A stretch of DNA of 64,000 nucleotides, taken from NCBI GenBank assembly GCA_040768665.1, contig JAXGMN010000031.1, forward strand, positions 62,001 to 126,000, written 5' to 3'. Under the pieces are notes generated by a model that was not told where the DNA came from, did not search any database, and saw only the letters and a list, made by a program, of their open reading frames with translations. Below, one piece after another: positions 42,789 to 51,147 of the stretch. A program made the position numbers and the translations under genes. The DNA comes from JABWBD01 sp040768665 (GTDB taxonomy: Bacteria; Planctomycetota; Planctomycetia; Pirellulales; Thermoguttaceae). Each line of letters begins with the position of its first letter. The first letter of the stretch is position 1.

Positions 42789-43502
42789 TCATGCGGCACG
42801 CGCATCGCGCTTCGCAAAGAGAAGGGGAAACACGATGTCGCTGGTGCAGCAGGGAACCCAAACGGCGAGGAAGAGGAACACCAGAACCATGGCGATCACC
42901 TCGGCGGTGAGATCGCCGGTGATGGCCATCGTCATGTGGAACAGCGAAGCCCACGTGCTCAGCAGGACGTGGCCTGCATGGGGCAGCCTGGTGTTGGGCC
43001 AGAGGCATGCGAACCCGATGCCAAGAAAAGCCATCGGGTTGACCAGCCACCACTTCTCCACAAAGCCGAGATGGATGCCGCGGTTCGGCAGGCCGAGCAG
43101 GGTTTCGCCAACGTAGGGAATCAGGCAGTCGCTCAACGTAGCGATGCCGATCGAACCAAAATAGCCAATGGCGATCGTTGACCAGACGCCTCGACTGGCA
43201 TGAAGGCGGTACATGCTGGTGGTGACCAGAGCACTCAGCAACACGTGGAGCGGGTGGAGGCTCCAGAAAAGGGGCGTCGACAGCCGAGCCAGGGATTCCG
43301 TCGACGCAAGCGCTAACATCACGGCAATCCCGGTCAGCGCGCCGACGCCCGTGAAGGGTGCGTGTGCCTTGAGTTCCAGTCCGATCGTCGGTAGGGGGCC
43401 CATCGTTTCGATGGCCGCGGTCGCCCCGGACGAGACGGCGGAGCCGGCATCGTCTCGGGGCGGCTCGCGACCGGAGAGGTCTTCGGGATGTTTCACCGAC
43501 AT
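42789..43502 (-). CDS. Polytopic membrane protein with conserved-looking His/Cys residues, unknown family
   Basis: This is a 237-residue protein from the ATG at 43502 (a GTG at 43511 is the alternative). After a ~45-residue soluble leader come about six hydrophobic segments. Residues that could bind metal lie in or near the helices: SLHPLHVLLSAL, ATLSDCLIPY, LPHAGHVLL, LFHMTMAITGDL and WVPCCTSDIVFPLL. I do not recognise the family. It starts the operon with three SPFH proteins and the CPG-type ATPase, and ends 21 bases before the large SPFH gene. This suggests a membrane partner, perhaps a metal-binding or transport subunit. That role is inference from context. Confidence 0.7.
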   Translation of the reverse strand: MSVKHPEDLSGREPPRDDAGSAVSSGATAAIETMGPLPTIGLELKAHAPFTGVGALTGIAVMLALASTESLARLSTPLFWSLHPLHVLLSALVTTSMYRLHASRGVWSTIAIGYFGSIGIATLSDCLIPYVGETLLGLPNRGIHLGFVEKWWLVNPMAFLGIGFACLWPNTRLPHAGHVLLSTWASLFHMTMAITGDLTAEVIAMVLVFLFLAVWVPCCTSDIVFPLLFAKRDARAA

Positions 43503-43562
43503 GTTTACCACTGGTTCCTACTCGTGATTGCAGCAGAGGGTAGTGCCCGGCAATGGAGCCGT

Positions 43563-44315
43563 TCACTCCTCCTTCTTCATTCGAGCGAGTTGCTCTTGAA
43601 TTTCATGGAGCTGCGCAGCCAGCGCGTCGGCTTGCTGGTTCAATGCCTGAACATCGACCGGGTTCGGCGACAGGTCTGCCGACGGTGTGGAAGGGGAGGC
43701 AGGATCTTGTGCGCCTGGGTCCGGCCCGGCAGCAGCCATACCGCGGCTGAATCCCCACCCCTGGCGTCCGCCGCCTCGTCCCATGCCACCGCCTCGCCCG
43801 CGTCCCATTCCTCCGCCTCCCCCTCGACCCATTCCGGCCCCACGACCACGTCCCATACCGCGGCCCATGTCCGCTCCCATGCCAAACCCCGTACCTGATC
43901 CGGTACCGCCGGCAGGCGGAAGCGTTTCTTCGGGTGAAGGTGAAGGCGCCGGCGAGGCGCCGAAATGACTGGCGACATTCGGCCCACCGGACTCGGGGAT
44001 GCGACCTGCTTTGAACTGCTCGACCGCCTCGCGGACGGTTCCCTGGCAGCCGGTAATCACGGCAATGGCTGCCGCTGAGAGCGTCTGGTAAGCGTTCGGA
44101 CCGCAGTTGCCGGTCAGGACAGCCTGAACGCCCTTTTCGGCCAGAGCCTGGGCCGATTTGATGCCGGCCGCGGCCAAGAGGGTGTCGCTCTCGTTTTGCG
44201 CGGCGTCAATCGTCATGTTCTCGATATCGACGATGACGAAATACGGGCAACGCCCGAATCGTGGATCGACCGTTGCGTCCAGCGAGGGTTCCGTCGCGGT
44301 GACTGCGACTTTCAT
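43563..44315 (-). CDS. NifX/NafY-like protein with Gly-Met-Arg-rich linker and coiled-coil tail
   Basis: This is a 250-residue protein. Residues 1-115 are a dinitrogenase iron-molybdenum cofactor-binding-type domain: MKVAVTATEPSLDATVDPRFGRCPYFVIVD, GVQAVLTGNCGPNAYQTL and GTVREAVEQF. Residues ~135-185 are tandem MGRG/GRGGG units. The last 30 residues (LNQQADALAAQLHEI...) form a coiled coil nearly identical to the tail of the DUF5320-like protein encoded next upstream at 44384. No nitrogenase genes are present, so a general metal-cofactor or Fe-S role is more likely than nitrogen fixation. The ATG follows AAAGGAAGG. Confidence 0.85.
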   Translation of the reverse strand: MKVAVTATEPSLDATVDPRFGRCPYFVIVDIENMTIDAAQNESDTLLAAAGIKSAQALAEKGVQAVLTGNCGPNAYQTLSAAAIAVITGCQGTVREAVEQFKAGRIPESGGPNVASHFGASPAPSPSPEETLPPAGGTGSGTGFGMGADMGRGMGRGRGAGMGRGGGGGMGRGRGGGMGRGGGRQGWGFSRGMAAAGPDPGAQDPASPSTPSADLSPNPVDVQALNQQADALAAQLHEIQEQLARMKKEE

Positions 44316-44383
44316 AGGGCCCTTCCTTTCTTTGCCTCACCATATTCTGGGAACAGGGCCGCGTACGCTGCGCCGCGGCGGGA

Positions 44384-44752
44384 TCACTGTTGTTCCGGAG
44401 CGAGTTCGGCGATCCGCTGCTTGATCTGCTCCAACGTTTGGGCCAACTCCTGTGCTTGCTGGTTAAGCAGGCTAAGTTCTTGCTCTCGGGTCGCGGCAGG
44501 CGGGGCGCTAGCGATAGGGGCTCCCCAACCGAAGCCGGGCCAACCCCAGCCTGCGCGCTGCCATCCGGTCAGCCCCGTGGCATAGAAGCGGTTGCGCCGG
44601 CCATGTCCGCCGCCGCCCCGGCCCCAACCCCAAAAGCCCCGCCCGGGTGCGAAATTGGCAAATCCGGGTGCCGCATAGCCGCCGCAGAAACCCGCGCCAC
44701 GGCCGGTCATCGGCCCAAGTCCCATCGGTCCTGTTCTGTCTCCACCTGGCAT
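44384..44752 (-). CDS. DUF5320-like Gly-rich protein with coiled-coil tail
   Basis: This is a 122-residue protein from the ATG at 44752, preceded by AAAAGGAG. The start MPGGDRTGPMGLGPMTGRGA is the DUF5320 signature, followed by GFCGGY and a Gly/Trp/Phe-rich middle (FWGWGRGGGGHGRRNRFYATGL). The last ~35 residues, LNQQAQELAQTLEQI..., form a coiled coil. Proteins of this family typically accompany NifX/NifB-like and MinD-like Fe-S genes in anaerobes; no function is established. The longer frame to 44842 is upstream read-through. Confidence 0.82.
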   Translation of the reverse strand: MPGGDRTGPMGLGPMTGRGAGFCGGYAAPGFANFAPGRGFWGWGRGGGGHGRRNRFYATGLTGWQRAGWGWPGFGWGAPIASAPPAATREQELSLLNQQAQELAQTLEQIKQRIAELAPEQQ

Positions 44753-44881
44753 TGTTGTTCTCCTTTTGAGAAGTGTGAGTAGTAGAATCTCCAACCGCGA
44801 AGAACGCGGCCTGATTGTTCGTAAATGTTTCCGCGGGACCACAACCGGGTTGGTATTCGCCGATCGCCATGCTCAGGCGAA

Positions 44882-45094
44882 TCATTTGCGCCTTCTGGAT
44901 AGAAAACGATTGACGAGTGCATCGACGGCCCTGACGGCCAGGTTTTCCCACGGGATGCCGACGCCGACGTTTCGACCGGTTGTCGACCGCCTGTTCACGG
45001 TGCGATCGCCTGTGCGACCCCGGAGGCATGGTCCCATCCCTCGCCCTGTGTCAGGCCCCAATCCCTGCGGCCCCGTTCCATCTCGAAACGGCAT
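44882..45094 (-). CDS. Short DUF5320-like protein
   Basis: This is a 70-residue protein starting MPFRDGTGPQGLGPDTGRGM, clearly the same motif as the neighbouring DUF5320-like gene, then GPCLRGRTGDR and a basic amphipathic C-terminus (VRAVDALVNRFLSRRRK). It lacks the Gly-rich middle and coiled coil of its neighbour. It lies 129 bases upstream of that gene on the same strand. It is probably a real small gene of the NifX-type cluster; the function is unknown. Confidence 0.7.
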   Translation of the reverse strand: MPFRDGTGPQGLGPDTGRGMGPCLRGRTGDRTVNRRSTTGRNVGVGIPWENLAVRAVDALVNRFLSRRRK

Positions 45095-45810
45095 GGCTGA
45101 CCTCGCTGGTTAGTCAGTTCTCTTGTCCTGTCGGCTTCGATGCTTATACAACACGTGTGCCAAAACAATTTCGCCCAAGTGTTTGAATCACAACCTGTTG
45201 CTGCACCGGGGGTTATACGGATGGATGCATTTCCTGTTCTGTGACAAAGATTGCAATCTGCGATCCTATCTCAATCTTGAGAACCGCAAGGTGCAACACC
45301 CAAAAACGGCATTGCTAGCGACGAGCGAATGTTATCTTTCGCGGATCGGCAAATTCGAGAGGGAATGCATGTACGAGCAGGAAATCGCCGGCGACGAGCG
45401 GCGAGGTCTTGAGGATGATCGACCGTCGGACTCGCATCAGCAGTGTCAGGCCGAACACGATCGGGTCCGCCAAGCTCACCAGCGAATCAAGGCCCATCAC
45501 GGGATGATTGCGGCGGAGGTCAGACGGCTGTCTTGAAAGCTCAATGCGCCGATGTGAACGTTCAGTGACGTCTGCAACTTGCCACAGTGCGACGGAATAC
45601 TAGATCAAAACGCCACAGTTAGTTCGCGACCATGACGGACCTTTTTCAGAAGAATAGCGGTCTGCGAAAGGCCGTGGGCTCGCCACGAATCCGGTAAACC
45701 ATCGACGAGTTGCGAGGACTTGCGTAGACAATTAACGACAATACGTTACAGTAGATGGCTGGAGGGGCCGGTGGTAGACCAGGACGGCAGAGCGAAGAAA
45801 GGATCATCCG
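45095..45810. other. Divergent gap, no gene supported
   Basis: This 716-base region separates the DUF5320-like genes (minus) from the aminotransferase genes (plus). It is less GC-rich than the flanks in places (45130-45360). Frames at 45123-45536 (plus) and 45315-45500 (minus) show no family resemblance. Promoters for both directions should lie here. Confidence 0.4.
45725..45752 (+). promoter_or_regulatory. Weak candidate sigma-70-type promoter
   Basis: TAGACA and TACAGT are separated by 16 bases, which gives 5/6 and 4/6 matches to -35 and -10 boxes, in a locally AT-richer stretch. Transcription would start about 50 bases upstream of the first aminotransferase gene. The planctomycete consensus is poorly known, so this is tentative. 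Confidence 0.25.
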
Positions 45811-47178
45811 ATGAACGAATCCAAAAGAACTCGTCGACAGTTCCTCGGAACGGTGGGCGCCGTGACGACGGCATCGATTATCTCGGGAACTGACGGGACG
45901 GGAGCAAGTCTCGGGGCCGAAAGCAAGGAGAAACTTGCCATTGACGGCGGGACGCCGGTGCGGAAAACCCCGCTGGGGTATCAGGCGTACGGACCGCAGT
46001 TTTATAACGAGGTCGAGAAGCGTGAGATTCTCGAAGTCCTCGATTCCAGGAAACCTTTCCGATGGTGGAAGAGCGGCTCCAAAACGCTCGAGTTCGAGAC
46101 GGCCTACGCGGCCCACATCGGCGTGAAATATGCCATTGGGGTGACCTCGGGAACGACGGCCTTATCCGCAGCCTTGGCCGCATTGGAGATCGGGCCCGGC
46201 GACGAGGTGATTCTCCCCGCCTGGACCTGGTATGCCGATTACGACACCGTCGTGCTGGCCGGAGCTCTGCCGGTCTTCGCCGAGGTGGACAGCTCGCTCA
46301 ATATCGACCCGACCGACATCGAGGCGAGGATCACGCCGCGGACCAAGGCAATCATCGCCGTCAGCCTGCAGGGATGCCCGGCCGACATGGCCCCGATCCT
46401 TGACATCGCCCGCAAACACAAGATTCGCGTCCTGGAAGACTTTTCCCAATGCGTGGGCGGACGCTATCGAGGCAAGTATTTAGGCTCGCTGGGCGATATC
46501 GGCATCAGCAGCTTCCAGCAGGGCAAGACCATCACGGCAGGCGAGGGAGGAGCCGTCGTTACCAATGATCCGGAGCTCTTCGAGCGAGCCGTACGCGCCC
46601 ACGACGTCGGCTCACTCCGCTCGCCTTACAAGGAGAGCCTCGGCGGCGGCCGGATCCCGGGCTTCGCCGCATCGAACTTCCGCATGAACGAATTCACCGG
46701 GGCGATCCTCAAAGCGCAAGAGCAGGACCTCGAGACCATTTGCGGCGCCTTGCGGAGCAACGCCCGCAAGGTCCGCGAGGGGATCGCCGATCTGCCGGGA
46801 CTGAAAATGCGGAAAACGCCGGACCTCGAAGGAGACCTGGGCGTAACCATTTTCCTCGACCACGGCACCCGCGAGCAGCGCGACCGGTTCCTGCGTGCGC
46901 TGCGGGCCGAGGGAATCTCCGCCTCGCCGCCGGGCGGATCGGTGATCCTGCCGATCGACGAGCGAATCGAGAAAAAGGTGACCGTCCATTCCGACTGGCC
47001 TTCCTTCAATACGCCCCAAGGCAAAGCCATCCGCTATGGAAGCGAGTGCTGCCCGCAGACGATCGACGTCCAGCAGCGCCTTGGCGGCGTGATCATGGAC
47101 CCCAACTTCACCGACGACGATATCAACGACATCGTCAAGGCGATCCGCAAGGTGTATCTGGCGATGTATGCCGTGTAG
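45811..47178 (+). CDS. Tat-exported DegT/DnrJ/EryC1-type aminotransferase (1)
   Basis: This is a 455-residue protein. The twin-arginine signal TRRQFLG (7-13) and a hydrophobic stretch come first. The PLP-dependent fold is complete: VTSGTTALSAALAAL for the phosphate, WTWYADYDTVVLAGALPVFAEVD, the aspartate D210 in VLEDFSQ, and the Schiff-base lysine K239 in SSFQQGKTITAGEGGAV. Family members transaminate keto-sugars in nucleotide-sugar or amino-sugar synthesis, or act on related cyclitols. Export of such an enzyme is unusual outside planctomycetes. A second, diverged copy follows after 74 bases. Confidence 0.9.
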   Translation: MNESKRTRRQFLGTVGAVTTASIISGTDGTGASLGAESKEKLAIDGGTPVRKTPLGYQAYGPQFYNEVEKREILEVLDSRKPFRWWKSGSKTLEFETAYAAHIGVKYAIGVTSGTTALSAALAALEIGPGDEVILPAWTWYADYDTVVLAGALPVFAEVDSSLNIDPTDIEARITPRTKAIIAVSLQGCPADMAPILDIARKHKIRVLEDFSQCVGGRYRGKYLGSLGDIGISSFQQGKTITAGEGGAVVTNDPELFERAVRAHDVGSLRSPYKESLGGGRIPGFAASNFRMNEFTGAILKAQEQDLETICGALRSNARKVREGIADLPGLKMRKTPDLEGDLGVTIFLDHGTREQRDRFLRALRAEGISASPPGGSVILPIDERIEKKVTVHSDWPSFNTPQGKAIRYGSECCPQTIDVQQRLGGVIMDPNFTDDDINDIVKAIRKVYLAMYAV

Positions 47179-47252
47179 GCGTCTTCGGAGAGCTTGGCTC
47201 ACCTGTACGCGTTCTGAAAATCAACCGATCTGGTCCGGAGGGAGTCATCACA

Positions 47253-48602
47253 ATGACAGACGATATCACACGACGTCGATTTATTCAAACCGCCGCGGCG
47301 GGTTCCGTGGTATTCACCGGGCTGAACGCCGGCCGAGCGCGGACGGTGATCGCTTCCGAGGCCAACAAGCCGGCGCTGCTCGGGGGCACGCCCGCGCACC
47401 AGGGCGGCTGGCCCAAGTGGCCCCAATGGGAAGAATCCTGGGAGCCGGAAATCGTCGAGGTGTTGCGGAGTGGCCGATGGTGCGGTTACGGCGGCGGCGG
47501 AAAGGTGGGCGATTTCGAAACCGCTTATGCCCAATTGCTCGGCGCGAAGCGGTGCGTGACCACGTCCAGCGGCACCAATGCCCTGTTCACCGCCTTGCAC
47601 GTCATGGGCGTGGATGCCGGCGACGAAGTGATTGTCTCGCCCTTCACGTTCATCGCCACTTACAATACGGTCCTGATGCACAAGGCCCTGCCGGTCTTGG
47701 CCGATACGGATCCGGCCACGCTGACGATGGACCCGGCGTCGATCGAGAGCCGGATCACCGAGCGAACGCGGGCCATCGTTCCGGTGCACATCTACGGCAT
47801 GCCCTGCGACATGGACCCGATCAACGCGATTGCCAAGAAGCACAATCTGGCGGTGATCGAGGACGCGTGCCAGGCGTGGTTGGCCGACTACAAGGGCCGC
47901 AAGTGCGGCACGCTGGGAGACCTGGGCTGCTTCAGCTTCCAGAATTCCAAGCACATCCCGGTCGGCGACGGCGGCGCCATCACCGGCAACAGCGAGGAAC
48001 TGATGGACCGCTGCCAGGCGTTCCACAACGTCGGCCGCGCCACCGGGACCTTCAAGGGGAGCGGGTGCTTCAGCCGCGGCACCAACTGCCGGATGAACCA
48101 ATACCAGGCCGCCATGCTTCTGCCGCAGATCGACAAACTGGTGAACCAGACCAAGCGCCGGCAGGAAAACGGCGACTACCTGACGGCGGGACTGAAAGAG
48201 ATCCCCGGCGTCGAGCCGGTGCGCCTGCCGGAAAACAGCCGGGCGGTCTGGCATCTGTACGCATTCCGCTACGACGCGGCGCAGTTCAACGGCTTGCCGC
48301 GCGACAAGTTTCTCGCGGCGCTGCGCGCCGAAGGCATTCCCGCGAGCGGCGGCTACCACGAACAGTATTACGACGGCGTGCTCGACGAGGCGATCAATTC
48401 GCGCGGCTTCCAGCGCCTGTTTTCCGCCCAGCGGCTGAAGGCCTATCGCGACAGCTTCCAGGAGCTCAAAGGCAACAAGCAAGTTTGCGAGACCACGGTC
48501 GGAGTGTTCAATACCTTGCTTCTGGCCGACCGCAGCGATATGGACCACATCCTCGACGCGGTCCGAAAGATCCAGGCCCATAGCGCGGCGCTGGTGTCGT
48601 AG
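47253..48602 (+). CDS. Tat-exported DegT/DnrJ/EryC1-type aminotransferase (2)
   Basis: This is a 449-residue protein from the ATG at 47253 (GGAGGGAG upstream); the frame is open far upstream only as a shadow of the first copy. ITRRRFIQT is the Tat signal. PLP-site residues are D204 in VIEDACQAW and K233 in FSFQNSKHIPVGDGGAI, with TTSSGTNALFTALHVMGV for the phosphate. It is a distant paralogue of the preceding gene; the two are probably co-transcribed. Substrate specificity is unknown. A role in remodelling external amino sugars is conceivable. Confidence 0.9.
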   Translation: MTDDITRRRFIQTAAAGSVVFTGLNAGRARTVIASEANKPALLGGTPAHQGGWPKWPQWEESWEPEIVEVLRSGRWCGYGGGGKVGDFETAYAQLLGAKRCVTTSSGTNALFTALHVMGVDAGDEVIVSPFTFIATYNTVLMHKALPVLADTDPATLTMDPASIESRITERTRAIVPVHIYGMPCDMDPINAIAKKHNLAVIEDACQAWLADYKGRKCGTLGDLGCFSFQNSKHIPVGDGGAITGNSEELMDRCQAFHNVGRATGTFKGSGCFSRGTNCRMNQYQAAMLLPQIDKLVNQTKRRQENGDYLTAGLKEIPGVEPVRLPENSRAVWHLYAFRYDAAQFNGLPRDKFLAALRAEGIPASGGYHEQYYDGVLDEAINSRGFQRLFSAQRLKAYRDSFQELKGNKQVCETTVGVFNTLLLADRSDMDHILDAVRKIQAHSAALVS

Positions 48603-48626
48603 CCTTGTGAGCGATCCCCCACTCGT

Positions 48627-49751
48627 TCAGCACGTCACGATCAGTGCGAGCCTGTCGCCTTCCGCGGCATACGGATGTTGCGCCGGCAGGCTGGCGTCGC
48701 AAAGTTGCCCGTGGCATGCGTTCAGTTGCCACAAGTATCCCGCGACGGGTGCCAGGACGGGCACCGTCGCCAGGTCGCTCTCCCGGATCATGAGTCCCAG
48801 CGGCTGGTTTTGCTCGACGAAGTCGTCGGGAACAAGCGTGGCCATCGTTCCTTTCTGCAGTGCGGGCATGAAGATGCCGGGGCACGGGGCAAGAACCTCG
48901 TGGCTGTTCTCGCGGGTTCGCTCCACCTGCGGGCCCTTGATCGGTTCCGGTTCGCCCTGGATCATCCCCAGCCGTTTGGCGATGTTGAGCATGGAACTGA
49001 GCCCGATTTGCACCTGCCGGTGCTGCATTTGGTACTGGCCGGAAAGCTCCATGGCAATAGCCCCTGCTCCACGGTGATGCATGAGCTGAGTAAGGCTCTT
49101 CACCTCGCCGGCGGGCCGGCTCACGGGGCGATAGCTGATGAACCGAGTGGTGGTGGCTTCTCCGAGCGGTTGGGACGGCGCATGGTCGATCGTTGCGAGG
49201 GTTTCCGCCGCCCAGAACTGGTTCCAGCAGTGCATGTCCACGGCGTGGCTGCAATGGCGCACCACCGCCTGGTCGAGCGAATAGGCGATGCGCTGGGTGT
49301 TGTTCCCGTCAGGGTTCCCCGGCCAGGTCTGCTGCATGTTGTGCCCCCGGCTGAAGCGGCCGGGCTGCTCGGGACCGAGGTCCACCGAGTGGCGGCGCGC
49401 TCGAATTGCAGGCAGGTTGGCCATGGGAATCAGCCAAACACTGCCGGCCACCAGGTGCTCAGCGCAGGCGTCTTTCATACGGCGTGCCACTTCCGCACCG
49501 TGAATCTCGTTGCCATGCTGGGCCGCCAGCAGGAGCAACGACGGCCCCTCTTTGCCGCTCTCGAGCCGCCAGAATGGCGTGGCCAGAGTGCTGCCATCCT
49601 CGAGAGTTGCCACGGCATGGTCCACCCTCACCTTGTTCGTGGCGGTTCCCGCATCCTGGCCACGCGCACTGGTCTCGGCGATGCTCACGTGTGCCAAGCC
49701 GATTCCGGCTGCACCGGCAAGCTTCAGGAAATGTCTGCGACTGGGTTTCAT
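48627..49751 (-). CDS. Tat-exported succinylglutamate desuccinylase/aspartoacylase-like protein
   Basis: This is a 374-residue protein with the Tat signal SRRHFLKLAGAAG. The M14-like zinc site is visible: AAQHGNEIHGAEVARR (H-x2-E) and the later His in HAVDMHCW. A lysine-biotin-like beta domain (LAPCPGIFMPALQKGTMATLVPDDFVEQNQPLGLM) ends the protein, as in AstE/aspartoacylase relatives of the DUF2817/COG3608 type. It would hydrolyse an N-acyl amino acid or similar amide outside the cytoplasm. It converges on the aminotransferase pair. Confidence 0.87.
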   Translation of the reverse strand: MKPSRRHFLKLAGAAGIGLAHVSIAETSARGQDAGTATNKVRVDHAVATLEDGSTLATPFWRLESGKEGPSLLLLAAQHGNEIHGAEVARRMKDACAEHLVAGSVWLIPMANLPAIRARRHSVDLGPEQPGRFSRGHNMQQTWPGNPDGNNTQRIAYSLDQAVVRHCSHAVDMHCWNQFWAAETLATIDHAPSQPLGEATTTRFISYRPVSRPAGEVKSLTQLMHHRGAGAIAMELSGQYQMQHRQVQIGLSSMLNIAKRLGMIQGEPEPIKGPQVERTRENSHEVLAPCPGIFMPALQKGTMATLVPDDFVEQNQPLGLMIRESDLATVPVLAPVAGYLWQLNACHGQLCDASLPAQHPYAAEGDRLALIVTC

Positions 49752-49808
49752 GACGGTTCGATGCCTCCGATGGTTTGTTAGCTTCAGTGCCCCGCGCCCG
49801 TACCGAAG

Positions 49809-51086
49809 TCAAGCCCCAACCCGGTCGCGCACCTGCTCGAAGATGTCCTCCTTCGGGAAAATGGGCTTGTAGCCGTGCTCAGTGACGAAGCGGAACGTCT
49901 GGTCCAACCGCCGTGCATGATCCGGCATGTAGTTCTTATAGAACGACCAGAAATACTGCTCGTGCGTGGCGAGATCCATCACTTCGCGGGTGTTCGGGTT
50001 GTCGTATGCCTGCTGGAGCACCGGCAACGTGTCTTTGAGGGAAACGCGGTTGCAGCAGAGGTCGATCTTGGAGAACAGCAGGCCATTGGTGAAATCGTAC
50101 CAGGCATCCTGCTCATCCAGATACCGCATGGCATACTCGGGCACCTGGTATTTGCTGACGTAGGGAAGAACCGACTTGCTGCGCAACGGCCAGAGGGAAC
50201 CGGAAAACGTCCGCCAGCCTCGGTCGATCAATACCCGAAGGGATTCCGGGCGAATGCTGCCCCAGTGCAGAAGAGCGGTTCGCGTGTAGACCTGTTCGCC
50301 GGCGAATCGCTTGATTTCGTTTTCGATCAGGTCGATATCCTCGCCGAGTTGGTCCGGCGTCCGGATCAAGAACGGATGGTTTGGGAATTCGTTGCGGGCG
50401 TGAAACGCCAATTTCAGCCAATCCGCATTGTCCTGCCACTCGGACTTGTACTTGTCGGAAAGCTGCGACAGATTGAAGTCCTCTTCCGGGGTCGAATAGA
50501 ACGGGTTGAGAACGACTTTGGCTCCATACTGCCTGTGGAAATCGCGGAACATTCCCAGGTAGGACGAATCGAAGAGACTCTTGTAGTTTTTCCGGTGGAG
50601 GTCCCGCAGGAAAAAGCTGTTGTCGTCGACCTGGAAGCGGTACCTGGGATAGGAGTCCTTGAGCCAGATGATGCGGGTGCGAGCCGCCGTTTCCGGCACA
50701 TCTCGAGGATTTGCGACACGGGCAACCAACTCGGTGACGGTGTTTTCCAGGAACGACTCGGCAAAGAATCTCGCCCCTTCGCGCCGCACCGGAATTCTTC
50801 GCTGCGGATGGCCGGTGTCGACCAGTTCGACCTGAGCAGACGCATCGCGTACAGTTCCCGCGATTTGGATCTTGAGCTTGAGTCCGCCGGAACCAGGCAC
50901 GGCTTCGAGGATCGGGTTGCCGGAGCGTTGGTGGACAATCGCGCCGTCGAACGGTTGATCGAACCGGATTGCGGCCTCGTTGTCCGCCGCCGAATCCTTC
51001 GCAAGGGCAACCGGGCACGTGGAAGGAGCGAGTCCAGAACCGGCGATTGCCGCGGCGGCCGTTTGAAGGAAGTCTCGGCGTTTCAT
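49809..51086 (-). CDS. Tat-exported protein, possibly polysaccharide deacetylase-like
   Basis: This is a 425-residue protein. MKRRDFLQTAAAAIAGSGLA is a Tat-type signal. Residues 35-130 look like a beta-sandwich (FDQPFDGAIVHQRSGNPILE). From ~150 the sequence YRFQVDDNSFFLRDLHRKNY, ADWLKLAFHARNEFP and TALLHWGSIRPESLRVLIDRG fits a NodB/GH57-like barrel: an acidic pair, then a His. The exact metal triad is not certain. It may act on carbohydrate in concert with neighbouring exported enzymes. It lies 57 bases upstream of the aspartoacylase-like gene on the same strand. Confidence 0.55.
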   Translation of the reverse strand: MKRRDFLQTAAAAIAGSGLAPSTCPVALAKDSAADNEAAIRFDQPFDGAIVHQRSGNPILEAVPGSGGLKLKIQIAGTVRDASAQVELVDTGHPQRRIPVRREGARFFAESFLENTVTELVARVANPRDVPETAARTRIIWLKDSYPRYRFQVDDNSFFLRDLHRKNYKSLFDSSYLGMFRDFHRQYGAKVVLNPFYSTPEEDFNLSQLSDKYKSEWQDNADWLKLAFHARNEFPNHPFLIRTPDQLGEDIDLIENEIKRFAGEQVYTRTALLHWGSIRPESLRVLIDRGWRTFSGSLWPLRSKSVLPYVSKYQVPEYAMRYLDEQDAWYDFTNGLLFSKIDLCCNRVSLKDTLPVLQQAYDNPNTREVMDLATHEQYFWSFYKNYMPDHARRLDQTFRFVTEHGYKPIFPKEDIFEQVRDRVGA

Positions 51087-51147
51087 GTTGGTGTCCTCTC
51101 GTTTTCTCGCGCGCTTCGGGGTTCGCGGCAGACGTTCTGCCGGAATG

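Noticed and set aside
43780..43900. Short tandem repeats resembling a CRISPR or minisatellite
   Set aside because: They are codon repeats of MGRG/GRGGG inside an intact gene, with no spacers. No CRISPR array or cas gene is present.
45123..45536. A 137-codon plus-strand ORF in the divergent gap
   Set aside because: Cys/His/Arg-rich sequence without recognisable motifs, and an overlapping minus-strand frame of equal merit.
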